Positions 1 to 10,347 of a stretch of DNA of 64,000 nucleotides are shown piece by piece; positions within the stretch are counted from its first letter, which is position 1; each line of letters starts with the position of its first letter. The stretch lies in assembly GCA_907165275.2 (NCBI GenBank), contig OU015679.1:1550001-1614000 (forward strand). Direction: 5' to 3'. Under the pieces are notes generated by a model. That model was given only the letters and a program-made list of their open reading frames with translations. It searched no databases and had not been told where the DNA came from. This stretch comes from Zygaena filipendulae. Lineage: Eukaryota > Arthropoda > Insecta > Lepidoptera > Zygaenidae. Made by a program: the position numbers and the translations under genes.

Positions 1-1301
1 GCAGACAATATCGTTGGGGGCCATAATTCGGCGGTACCGAGACCCCAGGGTACGTGTCAGCCCGAAGACCGAGGCCAGAAAGCGGATAGTACCGCGACCT
101 CGACACCATCCCTAAGTTAATTCAAATATACGTAAATGAGACCAGCCTCGCCGTACCTCATAACTTCAGTCGGTTGATTTGTGTTATAGTAGCTACACGT
201 AGCCAAGGCATAAAGCCCAATTGTGTTACTGCTTGAAGGTTGTGTTGGATGATTTGGATCATACCTCATCCCCATGCAACCCCACTTGGACACTCATTTT
301 CATCTAGCCACAAGGACTAGGGACAGAACCGAAATGCCAATAACGTGAGTCATCAACAATCCGATCCCACCTGGAAGCGAGAGCGATTGCTACCTTACTA
401 GTTAAGCCGTTCGGGCGCCACCAACGTCTCACCACCAAGCCGCCTCACAGACACACGCATTACACGCCCGCCTGCTAGACAAGGTTGTTCGCAATGAACA
501 GTGAAGCGTAATGAACAAGTCACTACAAAGGTACCTTCGCACAGACGCCTTTTACAGCCGCGCGTTGGCAAAGTGTCTTCGCACAGACGCCATTACAGCC
601 GCGCGTCGACGAGGTGTCTCTGCACAGTCACTACAGCCGCGCGTCGCCGAGACGACTTCGCACAGACGCCGTTGCAAATGCACATCGACAAGGCTTTCGC
701 GCAGAGCGACCACGTCGCTAGGCGCGTCGGCTCGTTCAACTTCCACACACTCCGTCTCGACACTCGTGGTGACGACTTCTCTTATAATATTTCAATTCAA
801 CCGCGGCGCACATACGAGTCGCCTACGCGCACTCGATTGCCTTCACATCCCTCTGTATGTGCGCTCGCTCGTCTATACACCACTCTGCACCCGCGCGCTC
901 GCTCGCCCGCACACTCGTTCGCCCGCACACCGCTCTGCGTCCGCGCGCTCGCTCGCCGTCTCCACGACGGTGTGTGGCCGCGTGGATACTGGCGGTGCGC
1001 CCACGCCCTATTTGAGAGGGGTATGCGGGGGGTTGGGGGGTGTTCTGAAATCAAACACAAAGTTAGTATTTCCTAGTATAAACATCCTAGGTCGTATGAA
1101 CCAAGTCTGTTTACACCAGTTTCCGAGTTATTCACGTACAAACATACAAAATGAACATTGTGAGTATATGGACCCGCAATGTTCATTAAATCGTTTATAA
1201 CATAATATAATAAGTGTATTATGCTATAATACACCCATTATATATATGAAATTAATATTTTAAATAAAATAAATTTTTTGTGAGCCTCACAGGGCGTCAC
1301 A
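1..1301 (-). repeat. Family-A long LTR, copy A1 (cut by window edge)
   Basis: On the minus strand this begins at 1301 with TGTGACGCCC, the same start as four other family-A LTRs in the window. Shared landmarks include the 'gtggatactggcggtgcg' block near 981 and the promoter-distal block near 30-80. It is more divergent than the other copies and carries a GC-rich tandem repeat at 535-700. The bases after the terminus are ATAT, the expected 4-bp target duplication; its partner lies outside the window. It interrupts a BEL/Pao pol fragment. Open frames inside are GC-rich by chance and are not called as genes. Confidence 0.8.
535..700. repeat. Imperfect ~41-bp tandem repeat inside LTR A1
   Basis: Four degenerate units begin with variants of 'cttcgcacagacgcc' followed by 'acagccgcgcgt'. 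The other family-A LTRs in this window lack the array, so it expanded in this copy or its sublineage. Confidence 0.7.
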
Positions 1302-1998
1302 ATATGTATGCCTTAAAACATCTTGCACCTCGTGAACGTGACATGAGAATTTGAAGTGGCCCGGCGTAATCTACTCCAGAGTTCAAGAATGGTCTAGCTG
1401 GAGTTACTCTGGCCTTCGGGAGGTCACCCATAAGTTGCTCTCTATTGTTAGCTCTTTGTCTTGCGCAAATTAAACAACGATGGATGTAGCATCTTAAAAG
1501 AGGCTTGATTCTTATGTTCCAATATCGTGATCTCAAATAACTCATCATTAATTGTAATCCACCGTGGAGAGTTTTTTTGTGTGCATCTGCAATCAAGAGC
1601 GCTACTAGAGGGTTGTCATGACCAAGAATAATTGGGTGTTTAGCCTCATCTGAAATGTTAGCATGTCGCAAACGACCGCCCACCCTGAGTATGCCCTCTT
1701 TATCAATTATTGGGTTCAGCGATTTCAAATTACTCTTGTTTTTTATTTCCTTTTTTTTCGTTAATTTATCAATTTCATCAGAAAACTCTCCCCTTTGTGT
1801 AATTTTTATACATATTTTTAATGCCCTTTCTAATTCTTCTGTTGTTATGAGCTCAGTATTTGTTTCAGGTCTTCGTTTATTGTTTAGAAATCTTCTAGCA
1901 TATACTATAACTCGCTGTAGCTCATTGATTGAATTGAAGTTTTCAAATTTTATTGTATTTTTGTTAATTTCCGGTGCATTGTCTTCTATTATGTTCAA
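1302..1998 (-). pseudogene. BEL/Pao pol fragment: integrase N-terminal part
   Basis: The minus-strand reading frame carries the BEL/Pao integrase entry region. It has the linker after RNase H, the 'RVGGRL' motif, and the HHCC zinc finger (His in 'AHKKTLHGG', Cys pair in 'CLICARQR'). The start of the catalytic core follows, with 'GVDYAGP' giving the first Asp. The frame then stops at the LTR-A insertion at 1301, so the rest of the core is lost from view. It is one frame away from the RNase H piece upstream, so a frameshift separates them. The lineage differs clearly from the intact BEL at 34659-41438. An old dead copy. Confidence 0.8.
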
Positions 1999-2006
1999 AT
2001 TAGCGT

Positions 2007-2345
2007 TTATCTTTTTTCTTTTTCTAAATCCGTACGTCCTTTAGGTCTATTAAATGGTATTTTTTCAGTTCGCAGCCATTCAGGGCCGTGCCTCCAGATT
2101 TCACTTTGGACTAATTGCGCTAATGTCAATCCTCGACTTGCTACATCTGCTGGATTGTGCTTGGACAACACGTGATACCATTTGTCATTGCCAACATTAT
2201 CTAGTATCTCAACCACTCGGTTGCTTACAAAGACGTTCCATCTTCCAGGATCTCCGAATAACCAGGATAACACCACTTCTGAATCTGTCCATAAATGTGT
2301 TTTGCTTAATGGTATTCTTATGGCTTCAGAAACTTGAACAATTGA
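2007..2345 (-). pseudogene. BEL/Pao pol fragment: RNase H C-terminal part
   Basis: The frame contains BEL/Pao RNase H signatures: 'WTDSEVVLSWL', which carries a catalytic Asp, and 'NPADVASRGL' near the domain end. Homology begins abruptly near 2345, so the N-terminal half of RNase H and everything upstream (gag, protease, reverse transcriptase) is missing. It is followed on the minus strand by the integrase piece in another frame. No initiation codon is expected, because this is the middle of a polyprotein. Confidence 0.8.
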
Positions 2346-2514
2346 CACACCGCCGACGCACGTCCGCCTCGCTCCATGCCCAACAAGAGACTGCCGGTCG
2401 GTTGATGTTGACGATCTTTATATACCCACACGATATTTCTTTATACCCTCTCTCGGGTACCTGTACATGAGACAATGTATTGTATCCACTTAATAGTCAC
2501 AAACACTACATCAT
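2346..2514. other. Unassigned junction DNA
   Basis: This joins the broken BEL fragment to the jockey fragment. I see no coding motif, repeat terminus or target duplication. Confidence 0.4.
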
Positions 2515-4082
2515 GGATGAGGTGTAGTACGCCGCGTCATCGGCGTACAGAGCCAACTCGACCCCATCCCCCACTGGGATGTCGTCGGTGTATCGGGAGT
2601 AACAGGCCGGGGAGAGGCAGCTGCCCTGCGGCACGCCGGCCCCGATCAGACGCTCAGTCGAGGTGGCGTCCTCGACCGCCACACAGAAGCGACGGTCAGA
2701 TAGAAAGGACGCCACCACCCGGACTATACGCTGGGGAAGCGCGGACGACGATAGCTTCAGCAGAAGACCCTCATGCCAGACCCTATCGAACGCCTTCTCC
2801 ATGTCGAGGAGAACAGCGACGGTGGTTGTCCTCTTGTTGAGGGCCACCGTCATGTGCTGTATCACCCTCGACAACTGGAGGGTGGCTGAGTGTTTCGCCC
2901 GGAACCCAAACTGCTCCTTCCTGGGAGTGATGTGCGGAGACATACGTCGCAGCAGTAGCAGCTCGAACAACTTCGAGAGCGTAGGCAGCAGCGTGATAGG
3001 CTGATAGCTGCCGGGGAGAGTGACATTCTTCCCCGGTTTGGGCAGCATGATGACCCTGCCGGTTTTCCACACGGTGGGATAGTGCCCCGTGCGCAGGATA
3101 CCGTTATACAGGCGCGTCACCGCCGCTATGGAGCGGAACGGCAGGTGACGCAGCGCTGCATTAGTGATACCGTCTGCGCCCGGGGCCTTGCGCGGCTTCA
3201 GTTTTCGGGTCATCCGCTGCACCTCGCTAGGGGAGAACACGATTGGGTCCTCCTCCGGCGCCATCGGCGCTGCGAAATACTCCCGAAGCTGGGCATCCAC
3301 TGCTGCGACGTGCTCCACATCGTCAGTGGGGTTTGGGCGGAACTGGCGTTCGAGGTGGTCGGCGAGGATCCTCGCGCGGTCTTCCGCGCGATACCTCAGC
3401 GTACCGTCGTCCGCTTTGAGCGGTCTGATCGGGGGCCGGGCGCCAGAGAGTTGGCGGCAGAGGCGATGGACACTGGTCCAGTCCTCGCTTGCCGCCTCAA
3501 TGCGCCTCTCCCATGCGTCGGCTTCTTGCTCCCTCAGGGCATCCTTGATCCGGTCCGTGAGGGCGTTGAGCTCCGTCTTCATCCGGGGGCAGCGACATTG
3601 CTGCCACCGCCTGCGCAGGCGCCTCTTCTCGCCGATCAGGTTCCTGATGTCGGCGGGAAGCGGGGGCAACCTGCCCCCCGTCGGCATGGTGCGCGAGGAG
3701 GTGTTAAGGGCGCCTTGAACACAGGCGGTGATGTCCGAAGCTAGGAGCTCAACGTCCCCCGGAGAGATGAGGGGCCTCGAGGGGGTGCTCGTCGCCATCG
3801 AGCCGGAGAAGCTTCTCCAGTCTATCGATCGGAGCGGCGTTGGTGGCGAGACTCTTTGTGGCATGTTCGCCAAGACGACCAGGATCGGGACATGGTCGGA
3901 GCCCATGTCCTCGGGCAGGGCCTCTATAGAGGGCCGGCAGAGGAGCCCACGGTGGGCTATGAGGTCGATGACGTCAGGTTGATGCGACGTCTGGGCCGGA
4001 TAATGCGTAGGAGTTTCCGGCCCTTCAACCTCGTAGCCGTGGGCCTCGGCGTCGCGGAGGAGTCGTCTGCCGTTCGGGCATG
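2515..4082 (-). pseudogene. Internal fragment of a jockey-type LINE ORF2
   Basis: The minus-strand frame matches the full ORF2 at 7028-9919 nearly codon for codon. It runs from the endonuclease motif 'CPNGRRLLRDAEA' through 'SDHVPI' and 'GADGITNAAL' to the reverse transcriptase catalytic 'LYADDAAYYTSS', then stops matching. Both ends are missing: the 5' part of the endonuclease beyond about 4082 and everything after the YADD motif beyond about 2515. Reverse transcription primed at the target normally leaves a 3' end, so loss of that end points to later deletion or rearrangement. The fragment lies in the opposite orientation to the full copy 2.3 kb away. Confidence 0.9.
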
Positions 4083-4680
4083 ACTCGATCCTTTGTTGCT
4101 GCCATTATATAAACATGTTCTCCCGCGCGTTTTTCCCGCTATCTCAAATAACATTTTATTTACTCTACAGTCTATGAATTCACAATGTTGCCAGTTATTA
4201 AATAGGAATTGGCCATGGAAATGCCATTTAAATCATTTTAATAAACATTGGTATAATTATTTAAATTAAGAATCGCAATACATAGCATAAGAATCATAAT
4301 AATATTAATCAATTTTAATATATTAGTACAGAATACCTAAATCACTATTCACGCTCGCCCATCCTGACATCTTTGCGACGCTGCAAAGTAAAAAGGTTTT
4401 GTAAAAATAATTTCACTTTATCTAAATGTAACACAAATTCAAACCATGATTCTTTTTTTTTTATCCAATCCATGTTACTAAGTTCCACCAACTTCCACTT
4501 AACTTCTATCTATTATCCATAATAAGATTTTATTTTATTCCTTAATAACCAATAATATTAATAATAATATTTAGCATGGAACCATTTATCAAATATTTTA
4601 TCTGCGGACTCGCTTAGACGATTACGTAATTTTCTTCCAAGTTCCAACTGCTATTAAAGTTGCATTAGCACAATCACTCC
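4083..4680. other. AT-rich unassigned region
   Basis: No gene, terminal repeat or RNA gene is recognisable here. It contains short A/T runs only. Confidence 0.4.
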
Positions 4681-4688
4681 TTTTACCA

Positions 4689-4975
4689 ATGATCGACTAT
4701 GCCGATACCTGCTTTAGTGACATTAGCGACGAGCAGCTAAATAAACTTGAGCGCCTCCAGAATCTATGTATCCGGTTCATATTTGGTCTACGCAAATATG
4801 ACCATGTCTCCGAATTTCGCACCAAGCTCAAGTGGCTTCCGATTTGCCTTCGCCGGAATGCGCATGTCCTCTTCCTTCTATATAGCATACTGTTCAATCC
4901 ACCTTCCCCCAACTACCTTGCTTTATGCTTGCCATTCAAGACCAAGTCATCGAAACACGAAACTACCAAAAGCAT
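4689..4975 (+). pseudogene. LINE reverse transcriptase C-terminal fragment
   Basis: About 95 codons resemble the region after the reverse transcriptase thumb in jockey/CR1-like LINEs. Visible motifs are 'IDYADTCFSD', then 'LNKLERLQNLCIRFIFG', 'RKYDHVSEF' and 'KWLPICLRRN'. The frame begins and ends without a proper start or the rest of a protein, and the next bases belong to a different LINE type. I infer a 5'-truncated or rearranged remnant. The clade assignment is tentative. Confidence 0.65.
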
Positions 4976-5603
4976 ATATTAAAAGTCCATAATATATCAA
5001 ATGACAGCTGCAGAAAATGTAACGGTGCCCCGGAAACGATACAGCATCTCATAAGTGTCTACAAGTCAATAGTACAAACAGATTATAAACACCGCTACGA
5101 CCAGGTTGCTAAGATTATTCATCAGAAACTTGCAAGCAAATCTAAACTGACGACGAATGAACCAATTTCTTATTAAAAATACATACCTGACAACGTTCTA
5201 GGGAATTCAACCCACAGGCTGTAGAGCACAATATCTGAAAAGCTTACAAAATATATTGACCTCAAAACGAAATAGCAAAAATGTGGAAATTACAGAATAT
5301 TACCATCATCCCTGTTGTACCACCATCATCTGAAATCCCTTGTCAACTGCACCAACCCTTGTCAACTGTACCAATCTCTCGCTACTCTCCAATCACCTAG
5401 GTACACTTACATTATTATGCAGAAGGCGGTAATACTAAATACATGTCGAATCGTCCGCAAACTCCTCCAAACTGATGACCACACAACTCTTAATACTTCC
5501 ACTTAAACTAACCTCCACTTGGCTTTGGCCCGTGGTTGCCAATTAATACCGGTCTAGCTGAGAAGAATTCAAAAATCCAAATTCCCATAATAATAATAAT
5601 AAT
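4976..5603 (+). pseudogene. 3' fragment of an R2/R4-type LINE (restriction-like endonuclease)
   Basis: The first codons carry a zinc-knuckle-like 'CRKCNGAPETIQHL', then 'YKHRYDQVAKIIHQKLA'. This matches the layout before the restriction-like endonuclease of R2/R4-group LINEs. Later frames hold scattered pieces such as 'VILNTCRIVRKLL'. The endonuclease itself is broken by stops and frameshifts. The unit ends in an ATAATAATAATAAT microsatellite, a tail style seen in some LINEs. Dead copy. Confidence 0.55.
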
Positions 5604-6360
5604 CCGCTTCACGACACACAGATAAGCGTCTTGACCCCACACTAAGCTATAAGCTTGTGTCGGCGACGAAACCACGTCCAGCGTCCAGTAGCGCCTTGTG
5701 CGCAGTTAGTGGCGCGTTGTGCACACTACACTAGATCGCAAATTATGAGCGTATGTAAATAGTCTAATTAGATTTATTTGGTTTTTATTATTATGTTTCT
5801 TATTTGACTATTTGATGATGACATTACGTAAGGTTATTTATAGTTTTCCTATTAGATTCAAACATTTTAATTGGATTTTCTATTATTTCTATAAATTTCG
5901 TTGTTTTCCAATTAGTTTATAAGGTAATTAGTGTATTTAATTAGCTGTAAGGGTTATTTTTAATTTTATTTATGTTCTTATTAGATTTTTCAGACTAGGT
6001 TAAACTTTCTAATTGGAATCTTATAAGATTTTTCAAAAATAAGGGAAAAATTCTCTATCATTAAGTACATAACTTGAAAATAAGATTTTAAATAAGATAT
6101 ATTTTAACGAAATTTGTTTTAAAAGAAAGGATAATGTCTAAAATTAACATTACAAAAGGGTTTATGTCGATTGCTTTATTAATTTAAAAGACATGGCAAA
6201 ATTTGTTTAGTGAAAATTCGTTGACATAGATTTTTGGGCATATAATGTTTCATAACTTTTTATTCCATAGAGAATTGTAATATATTATTATTTCATAAGA
6301 TAGTGCGTACAATTACCTAAATAATAATATATAATTTGTAAGGATTTTTTAAAGTTTAAT
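5604..6360. other. AT-rich region upstream of the jockey LINE
   Basis: A short GC-richer block (5640-5720) is followed by about 600 bp of AT-rich sequence with repeated 'attaga' and 'ttttat' words. I could not decide whether it is the LINE 5' UTR or unrelated flank. Confidence 0.35.
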
Positions 6361-6392
6361 AAATAAAAAAGGGTTCCAAAGTTTCGGCTAAA

Positions 6393-7016
6393 GTGAAAAA
6401 TACCGCGCAAAAAGGGACAAAACGACGCGGCTCTCTGTCGCGTAAATTAGGCGCGTATAAAAGGCGGGCCATTTTTCGGTCCGGCACTCGGGGGGCACAC
6501 CCGGCCAACAGGGCGTCGTGCCCTGTCTTCAAGAGAGAAGCCCGTAATAAAAAGGCAGGCACGGTCGCCCTGTCCACCGGCCGACCTGTCGCCCCGCAAG
6601 CGGCGCAGGTGGCAGCGGAAGCCGGCGCCACCACTCTGATGGCGCCTGCGAACACCCCGAAGCGGCGTGCTCCGGGTGCGGCGGCCCCTCCTTCCTCTTC
6701 CGGCGTGAAGAGGAAGAGAAAGAGGGGCAACAAAAAGAAGAAGGGGAGCAGGGAGGGGGCTGCTTCAGCGCCCCCGGCGGTGACCTCTGGTCCGGCCACC
6801 GCTCCTCCCCAACCTCCATCAGCAACGGCTCTCCCCGCTGCCCGCAGGCCCGGCGCTTCTAAGCCCCGGGCCCCGGGAGCGGGCAAGAGCAACAAGCTCG
6901 TCGCCATCGAGATGGTGATCGGCGTCCTCCAAGATGTGCTGGTGGCCATCAGGGACGACGCCGACCCCATCCAGGTCATCCTGAGCGGGATGTCCCGCAT
7001 CCTGCAGCAGGTGTGA
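6393..7016 (+). CDS. LINE ORF1-like basic protein (likely 5'-truncated)
   Basis: The open frame gives about 200 residues that are highly basic and low in complexity: a Lys/Arg block ('KRKRGNKKKKGSR'), a Pro/Ala-rich middle, and a more ordinary C-terminus ending 'MSRILQQV'. Jockey ORF1 proteins normally bind RNA and carry CCHC zinc knuckles; none is visible here, so the element has either lost or never had them. The frame opens at a GTG and the first ATG is near 6640, so the true N-terminus is probably missing. Its stop overlaps the beginning of the ORF2 frame (GTGTGA at 7011-7016), an arrangement that would suit termination and re-initiation. The function is inferred only from position and composition. 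Confidence 0.55.
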   Translation: MKNTAQKGTKRRGSLSRKLGAYKRRAIFRSGTRGAHPANRASCPVFKREARNKKAGTVALSTGRPVAPQAAQVAAEAGATTLMAPANTPKRRAPGAAAPPSSSGVKRKRKRGNKKKKGSREGAASAPPAVTSGPATAPPQPPSATALPAARRPGASKPRAPGAGKSNKLVAIEMVIGVLQDVLVAIRDDADPIQVILSGMSRILQQV

Positions 7017-7027
7017 CCTCGCTCAGG

Positions 7028-9919
7028 ATGATCTATTGGAACGCCAACGGTCTTCGGGGCAAAACATCCGTCCTGAAGACCGTTCTGCGCGACCAGCAGA
7101 TCGACGTGGCGTTGGTCTGCGAGACTCTTCTAGGGCCGACGACTAACGTAACAGTCGCCGGCTATCACGTTTACCGCCAGGACGAAACCAGTCCTCAGGG
7201 TCATGCCTATAGAGGGCTGGCAGTGCTAGTCAAGCGAGGAGTCGTCCACCAACGAGTTCCCGCCGTGCAGCTCTCGGCGTTCAGCGCCCTGGGCGTCGAG
7301 CTGTGCATCGCCGGCAACCCAACGCGGCTGTACGCTGCGTACAAACCGCCGCAGCTGAGATTCCAGCCGGGTGATATGCACACCCTGCTGGACTCCAACA
7401 TCCCCACTGCCGTTGCCGGCGACTTCAACTGCAAGCACACGGCGTGGAACTCGACTCACGACTGCCCGAACGGCAGACGACTCCTCCGCGACGCCGAGGC
7501 CCGCGGCTACGAGGTCGAAGGGCCGGAAACTCCTACGCATTATCCGGCCCGGACGTCGTCTCAACCTGACGTCATCGACCTCATAGCCCACCGTGGGCTC
7601 CTCTGCCGGCCCTCTATAGAGGCCCTGCCCGAGGACATGGGCTCTGACCATGTCCCGGTCCTGGTCGTCCTGGCGAACATGCCACAAAGAGTCTCGCCAC
7701 CAACGCCGCGCCGATCGATAGACTGGAAAAGTTTCTCCAGCTCGATGGCGACGAGCACCCCCTCGAGGCCCCTCGTCTCTCCGGGGGACGTTGAGCTCCT
7801 GGCTTCGGACATCACCGCCTGTGTCCAAGGCGCCCTCAACACCTCCTCGCGCACCATGCCGACGGGGGGCAGGTTGCCCCCGCTTCCCGCCGACATCAGG
7901 AACATGATTAGCGAGAAGAGGCGCCTGCGCAGGCGGTGGCAGCAATGTCGCTGCCCCCGGATGAAGACGGAGCTCAACGCCCTCACGGACAAGATCAAGG
8001 ACGCCCTGAGGGAGCACGAAGCCGACGCATGGGAGAGGCGCATAGAGGCGGCAAGCGAGGACTGGACCAGTGTCCATCGCCTCTGCCGCCAACTCTCTGG
8101 CGCCCGGCCCCCGATCAGACCGCTCACAGCGGACGACGGTACGCTGAGGTACCGCGCGGAAGACCGCGCGAGGATCCTCGCCGACCATCTCGAACGCCAG
8201 TTCCGCCCAAACCCCACTGACGATGTGGAGCACGTCGCAGCAGTGGTTGCCCAGCTTCGGGAGTACTTCGCGGCGCCGATAGCGCCGGAGGAGGACCCAA
8301 TCGTGTTCTCCCCCGGTGAGGTGCAGCGGATGACCCGAAAGCTGAAGCCGCGTAAGGCCCCGGGCGCAGACGGTATCACTAATGCAGCGCTGCGTCACCT
8401 GCCGTTTCGCTCCATAGCGGCGGTGACGCGCCTGTATAACGGTATCCTGCGCACGGGGCACTATCCCACCGTGTGGAAAACCGGCAGGGTCATCATGCTG
8501 CCCAAACCGGGGAAGAATGTCGCTCTCCCCGGCAGCTACCGGCCTATCACGTTGCTGCCTACGCTCTCGAAGCTGTTCGAGCTGCTACTGCTGCGACGCA
8601 TGTCTCCGCACATCACTCCTAGAAAGGAGCAGTTTGGGTTCCGGGCGGGACACTCCACCACCCTCCAGCTGTCGAGGGTGATCCAGCACATGACGGTGGC
8701 CCTCAATAAGAGGACAACCACCGTCGCTGTTCTCCTCGACATGGAGAAGGCGTTCGATAGGGTCTGGCATGAGGGTCTTCTGCTGAAGCTATCGTCGTCC
8801 GCGCTTCCCCGGCGTATAGTCCGGGTGGTGGCGTCCTTTCTATCCGACCGTCGCTTCTGTGTGGCGGTCGAGGACGTCACCTCGACTGAGCGTCCGATCG
8901 GGGCCGGCGTGCCGCAGGGCAGCTGCCTCTCCCCGGCCTGTTACTCCCGATACACCGACGACATCCCAGTGGGGGATGGGGTCGAGTTGGCTCTGTACGC
9001 CGATGACGCGGCGTACTACACCTCATCAATGAGCTCTGCGTTCGCCGCGAAACGGCTGCAGCGCACGCTCGACCTCCTCCCGGACTGGCTCTCCAAGTGG
9101 AGACTGTCGGTCAATGTCGGGAAGACACAGGCCATATGCGTCGGCAACCTTAAACGCCCACCGCCACCTCTCCGCCTCTACGGGCAGGACATAGCGTGGT
9201 CCCCTCAGGTAAAGTACCTGGGGGTCACGCTGGATCGTCGGCTCACGCTGAGGCCTCACGTGAGAAAAGTCATCGCGAGCGCCCGCGCCGCGCGGTATAA
9301 GCTGCGCGGCGTGCTCGACTCTCGGCTCCCTCTGAGGGTAAAAGTCGGGGTCTACAAGACCTACATTAGGCCCCGACTCACCTACGCCGCTCCGGCATGG
9401 TACGCACTGCCATGTGCGTCCCTGCTCGAGAGCCTGCAATCGCAGCAAGCCTTGGCACTGCGTGCCGCTGCCGGAGCTCCTCGCTACGTGAGGAACTCCA
9501 CTATCCAGAGGGACCTGAGGGTCGAGCCGCTGGATGAGTTCGTCCAGCGGCTCACCTCTCGGATGTTCGAGCGGGCGGATGCGTCGGACCACGAGCACAT
9601 CCGTGGTCTGGCCCCCTCCACGCCCGTCCACCCGAGGGGAGGCGATATCCGCGCGAGCTTATCGCCCGCGATGACGAGCCAACGCAGCCCACCTAGCTTG
9701 GCTGACGGAGCCTGGACGTCCCGACGATCCACGCGGTCTTTGAACCGCCCCCCAGTTCCTGTCCGTAGTGGCGGACAGCGTGGGATCGCCCACTGCAGGG
9801 GGCCTTGCCCCGACGCAGACACCTCTGCTGCCTCCCCTTCGGGGAGGCAGCAAGAGAAGGCCTGGAGAGGTCCGGCACTCAGTCGCAACACAGCCACCGA
9901 AGAGGCAACAGCGGAATAA
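7028..9919 (+). CDS. Jockey-type LINE ORF2: APE endonuclease and reverse transcriptase
   Basis: An uninterrupted frame of about 963 codons from ATG 7028. The N-terminal apurinic-type endonuclease shows 'WNANGL', the Glu in 'VCETLL', 'GDFNCKHTAWN' and 'SDHVPV', which are the metal and catalytic positions of the family. The central reverse transcriptase shows 'KAPGADGI', 'YRPITLLPTLSKLFE', 'LDMEKAFDRVW', 'GVPQGSCLSP' and the catalytic 'YADD' near residue 657. A thumb and tail with no RNase H follow. It would nick DNA and copy its RNA at the nick. The frame is open despite a GC-rich composition unlike its AT-rich surroundings, so the insertion looks fairly young. The last ~90 codons are Pro/Ser/Arg-rich and may be neutral read-through. 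Confidence 0.9.
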   Translation: MIYWNANGLRGKTSVLKTVLRDQQIDVALVCETLLGPTTNVTVAGYHVYRQDETSPQGHAYRGLAVLVKRGVVHQRVPAVQLSAFSALGVELCIAGNPTRLYAAYKPPQLRFQPGDMHTLLDSNIPTAVAGDFNCKHTAWNSTHDCPNGRRLLRDAEARGYEVEGPETPTHYPARTSSQPDVIDLIAHRGLLCRPSIEALPEDMGSDHVPVLVVLANMPQRVSPPTPRRSIDWKSFSSSMATSTPSRPLVSPGDVELLASDITACVQGALNTSSRTMPTGGRLPPLPADIRNMISEKRRLRRRWQQCRCPRMKTELNALTDKIKDALREHEADAWERRIEAASEDWTSVHRLCRQLSGARPPIRPLTADDGTLRYRAEDRARILADHLERQFRPNPTDDVEHVAAVVAQLREYFAAPIAPEEDPIVFSPGEVQRMTRKLKPRKAPGADGITNAALRHLPFRSIAAVTRLYNGILRTGHYPTVWKTGRVIMLPKPGKNVALPGSYRPITLLPTLSKLFELLLLRRMSPHITPRKEQFGFRAGHSTTLQLSRVIQHMTVALNKRTTTVAVLLDMEKAFDRVWHEGLLLKLSSSALPRRIVRVVASFLSDRRFCVAVEDVTSTERPIGAGVPQGSCLSPACYSRYTDDIPVGDGVELALYADDAAYYTSSMSSAFAAKRLQRTLDLLPDWLSKWRLSVNVGKTQAICVGNLKRPPPPLRLYGQDIAWSPQVKYLGVTLDRRLTLRPHVRKVIASARAARYKLRGVLDSRLPLRVKVGVYKTYIRPRLTYAAPAWYALPCASLLESLQSQQALALRAAAGAPRYVRNSTIQRDLRVEPLDEFVQRLTSRMFERADASDHEHIRGLAPSTPVHPRGGDIRASLSPAMTSQRSPPSLADGAWTSRRSTRSLNRPPVPVRSGGQRGIAHCRGPCPDADTSAASPSGRQQEKAWRGPALSRNTATEEATAE

Positions 9920-10172
9920 GGAAGCCGAAACCTGGGGAATTCCGAAATAAGAAACTTGAAGAATTGTTTTGAATTCGCCGCCATCAACATTCCTGCTCTC
10001 CTCTGAGGTCCTAGTGGGTTGTACCTGGTACCCATAATACCTACTACGCATTCAGGGGTGCGTGGAGGCGTGCGCCACCAGCGACGTCAATACCAGCAAG
10101 GTGCGCACGTCTAACATTGGGAGATTGTCCCAGGACGGCCAGGTACATCAAGAACCTGGATCCATCCGAAAC
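9920..10172 (+). other. Presumed 3' untranslated part of the jockey LINE
   Basis: No coding motif is visible. The sequence is GC-richer than the DNA after 10240, so it probably still belongs to the LINE. No poly-A tail or simple repeat tail marks the end. Confidence 0.4.
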
Positions 10173-10238
10173 AGCTTGTGTCATGGCAACCAAGCAAACT
10201 TGGTATACCAAGTTTGCTTGGTTGCCATGACACAAGCT
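10173..10238. repeat. 66-bp perfect palindrome
   Basis: The first 33 bases (starting AGCTTGTGTCATGGC) are followed without a spacer by their exact reverse complement; the centre falls between 10205 and 10206. It can extrude as a cruciform or fold as a hairpin. It sits 12 bp before the left end of the giant inverted repeat, at the LINE/LTR-element junction. Confidence 0.95.
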
Positions 10239-10347
10239 TACAACGAATTGCTAATGTTGTTGATTCGAAATAATAATCATTGAGATTGTATCTTATGATT
10301 GCTAATGTTGTTGATTCTATGTAATAAATATTATTAAGATTGTACCT

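Larger units (their letters stand above)
6361..10172 (+). mobile_element. Jockey-type non-LTR retrotransposon, nearly full length
   Basis: Two consecutive frames are present: a basic ORF1 (6393-7016) and an intact ORF2 with endonuclease and reverse transcriptase (7028-9919). There is no RNase H domain, as expected for jockey. The 3' limit is uncertain: there is no poly-A or clear tail, and recognisable sequence runs into a 66-bp palindrome at 10173. No target duplication was found. The 5' limit is also uncertain, because ORF1 has no plausible ATG near its start. Confidence 0.75.

Noticed and set aside
501..1200. Overlapping long open frames of 191 and 229 codons near the window start
   Set aside because: They lie inside LTR A1, in a GC-rich stretch with a tandem repeat, open in several frames at once, and have no recognisable domain.
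7226..8461. A 411-codon open frame antisense to the jockey ORF2
   Set aside because: Shadow of GC-rich coding DNA. The same antisense frame recurs over the fragment at 2515-4082, and it has no domain.
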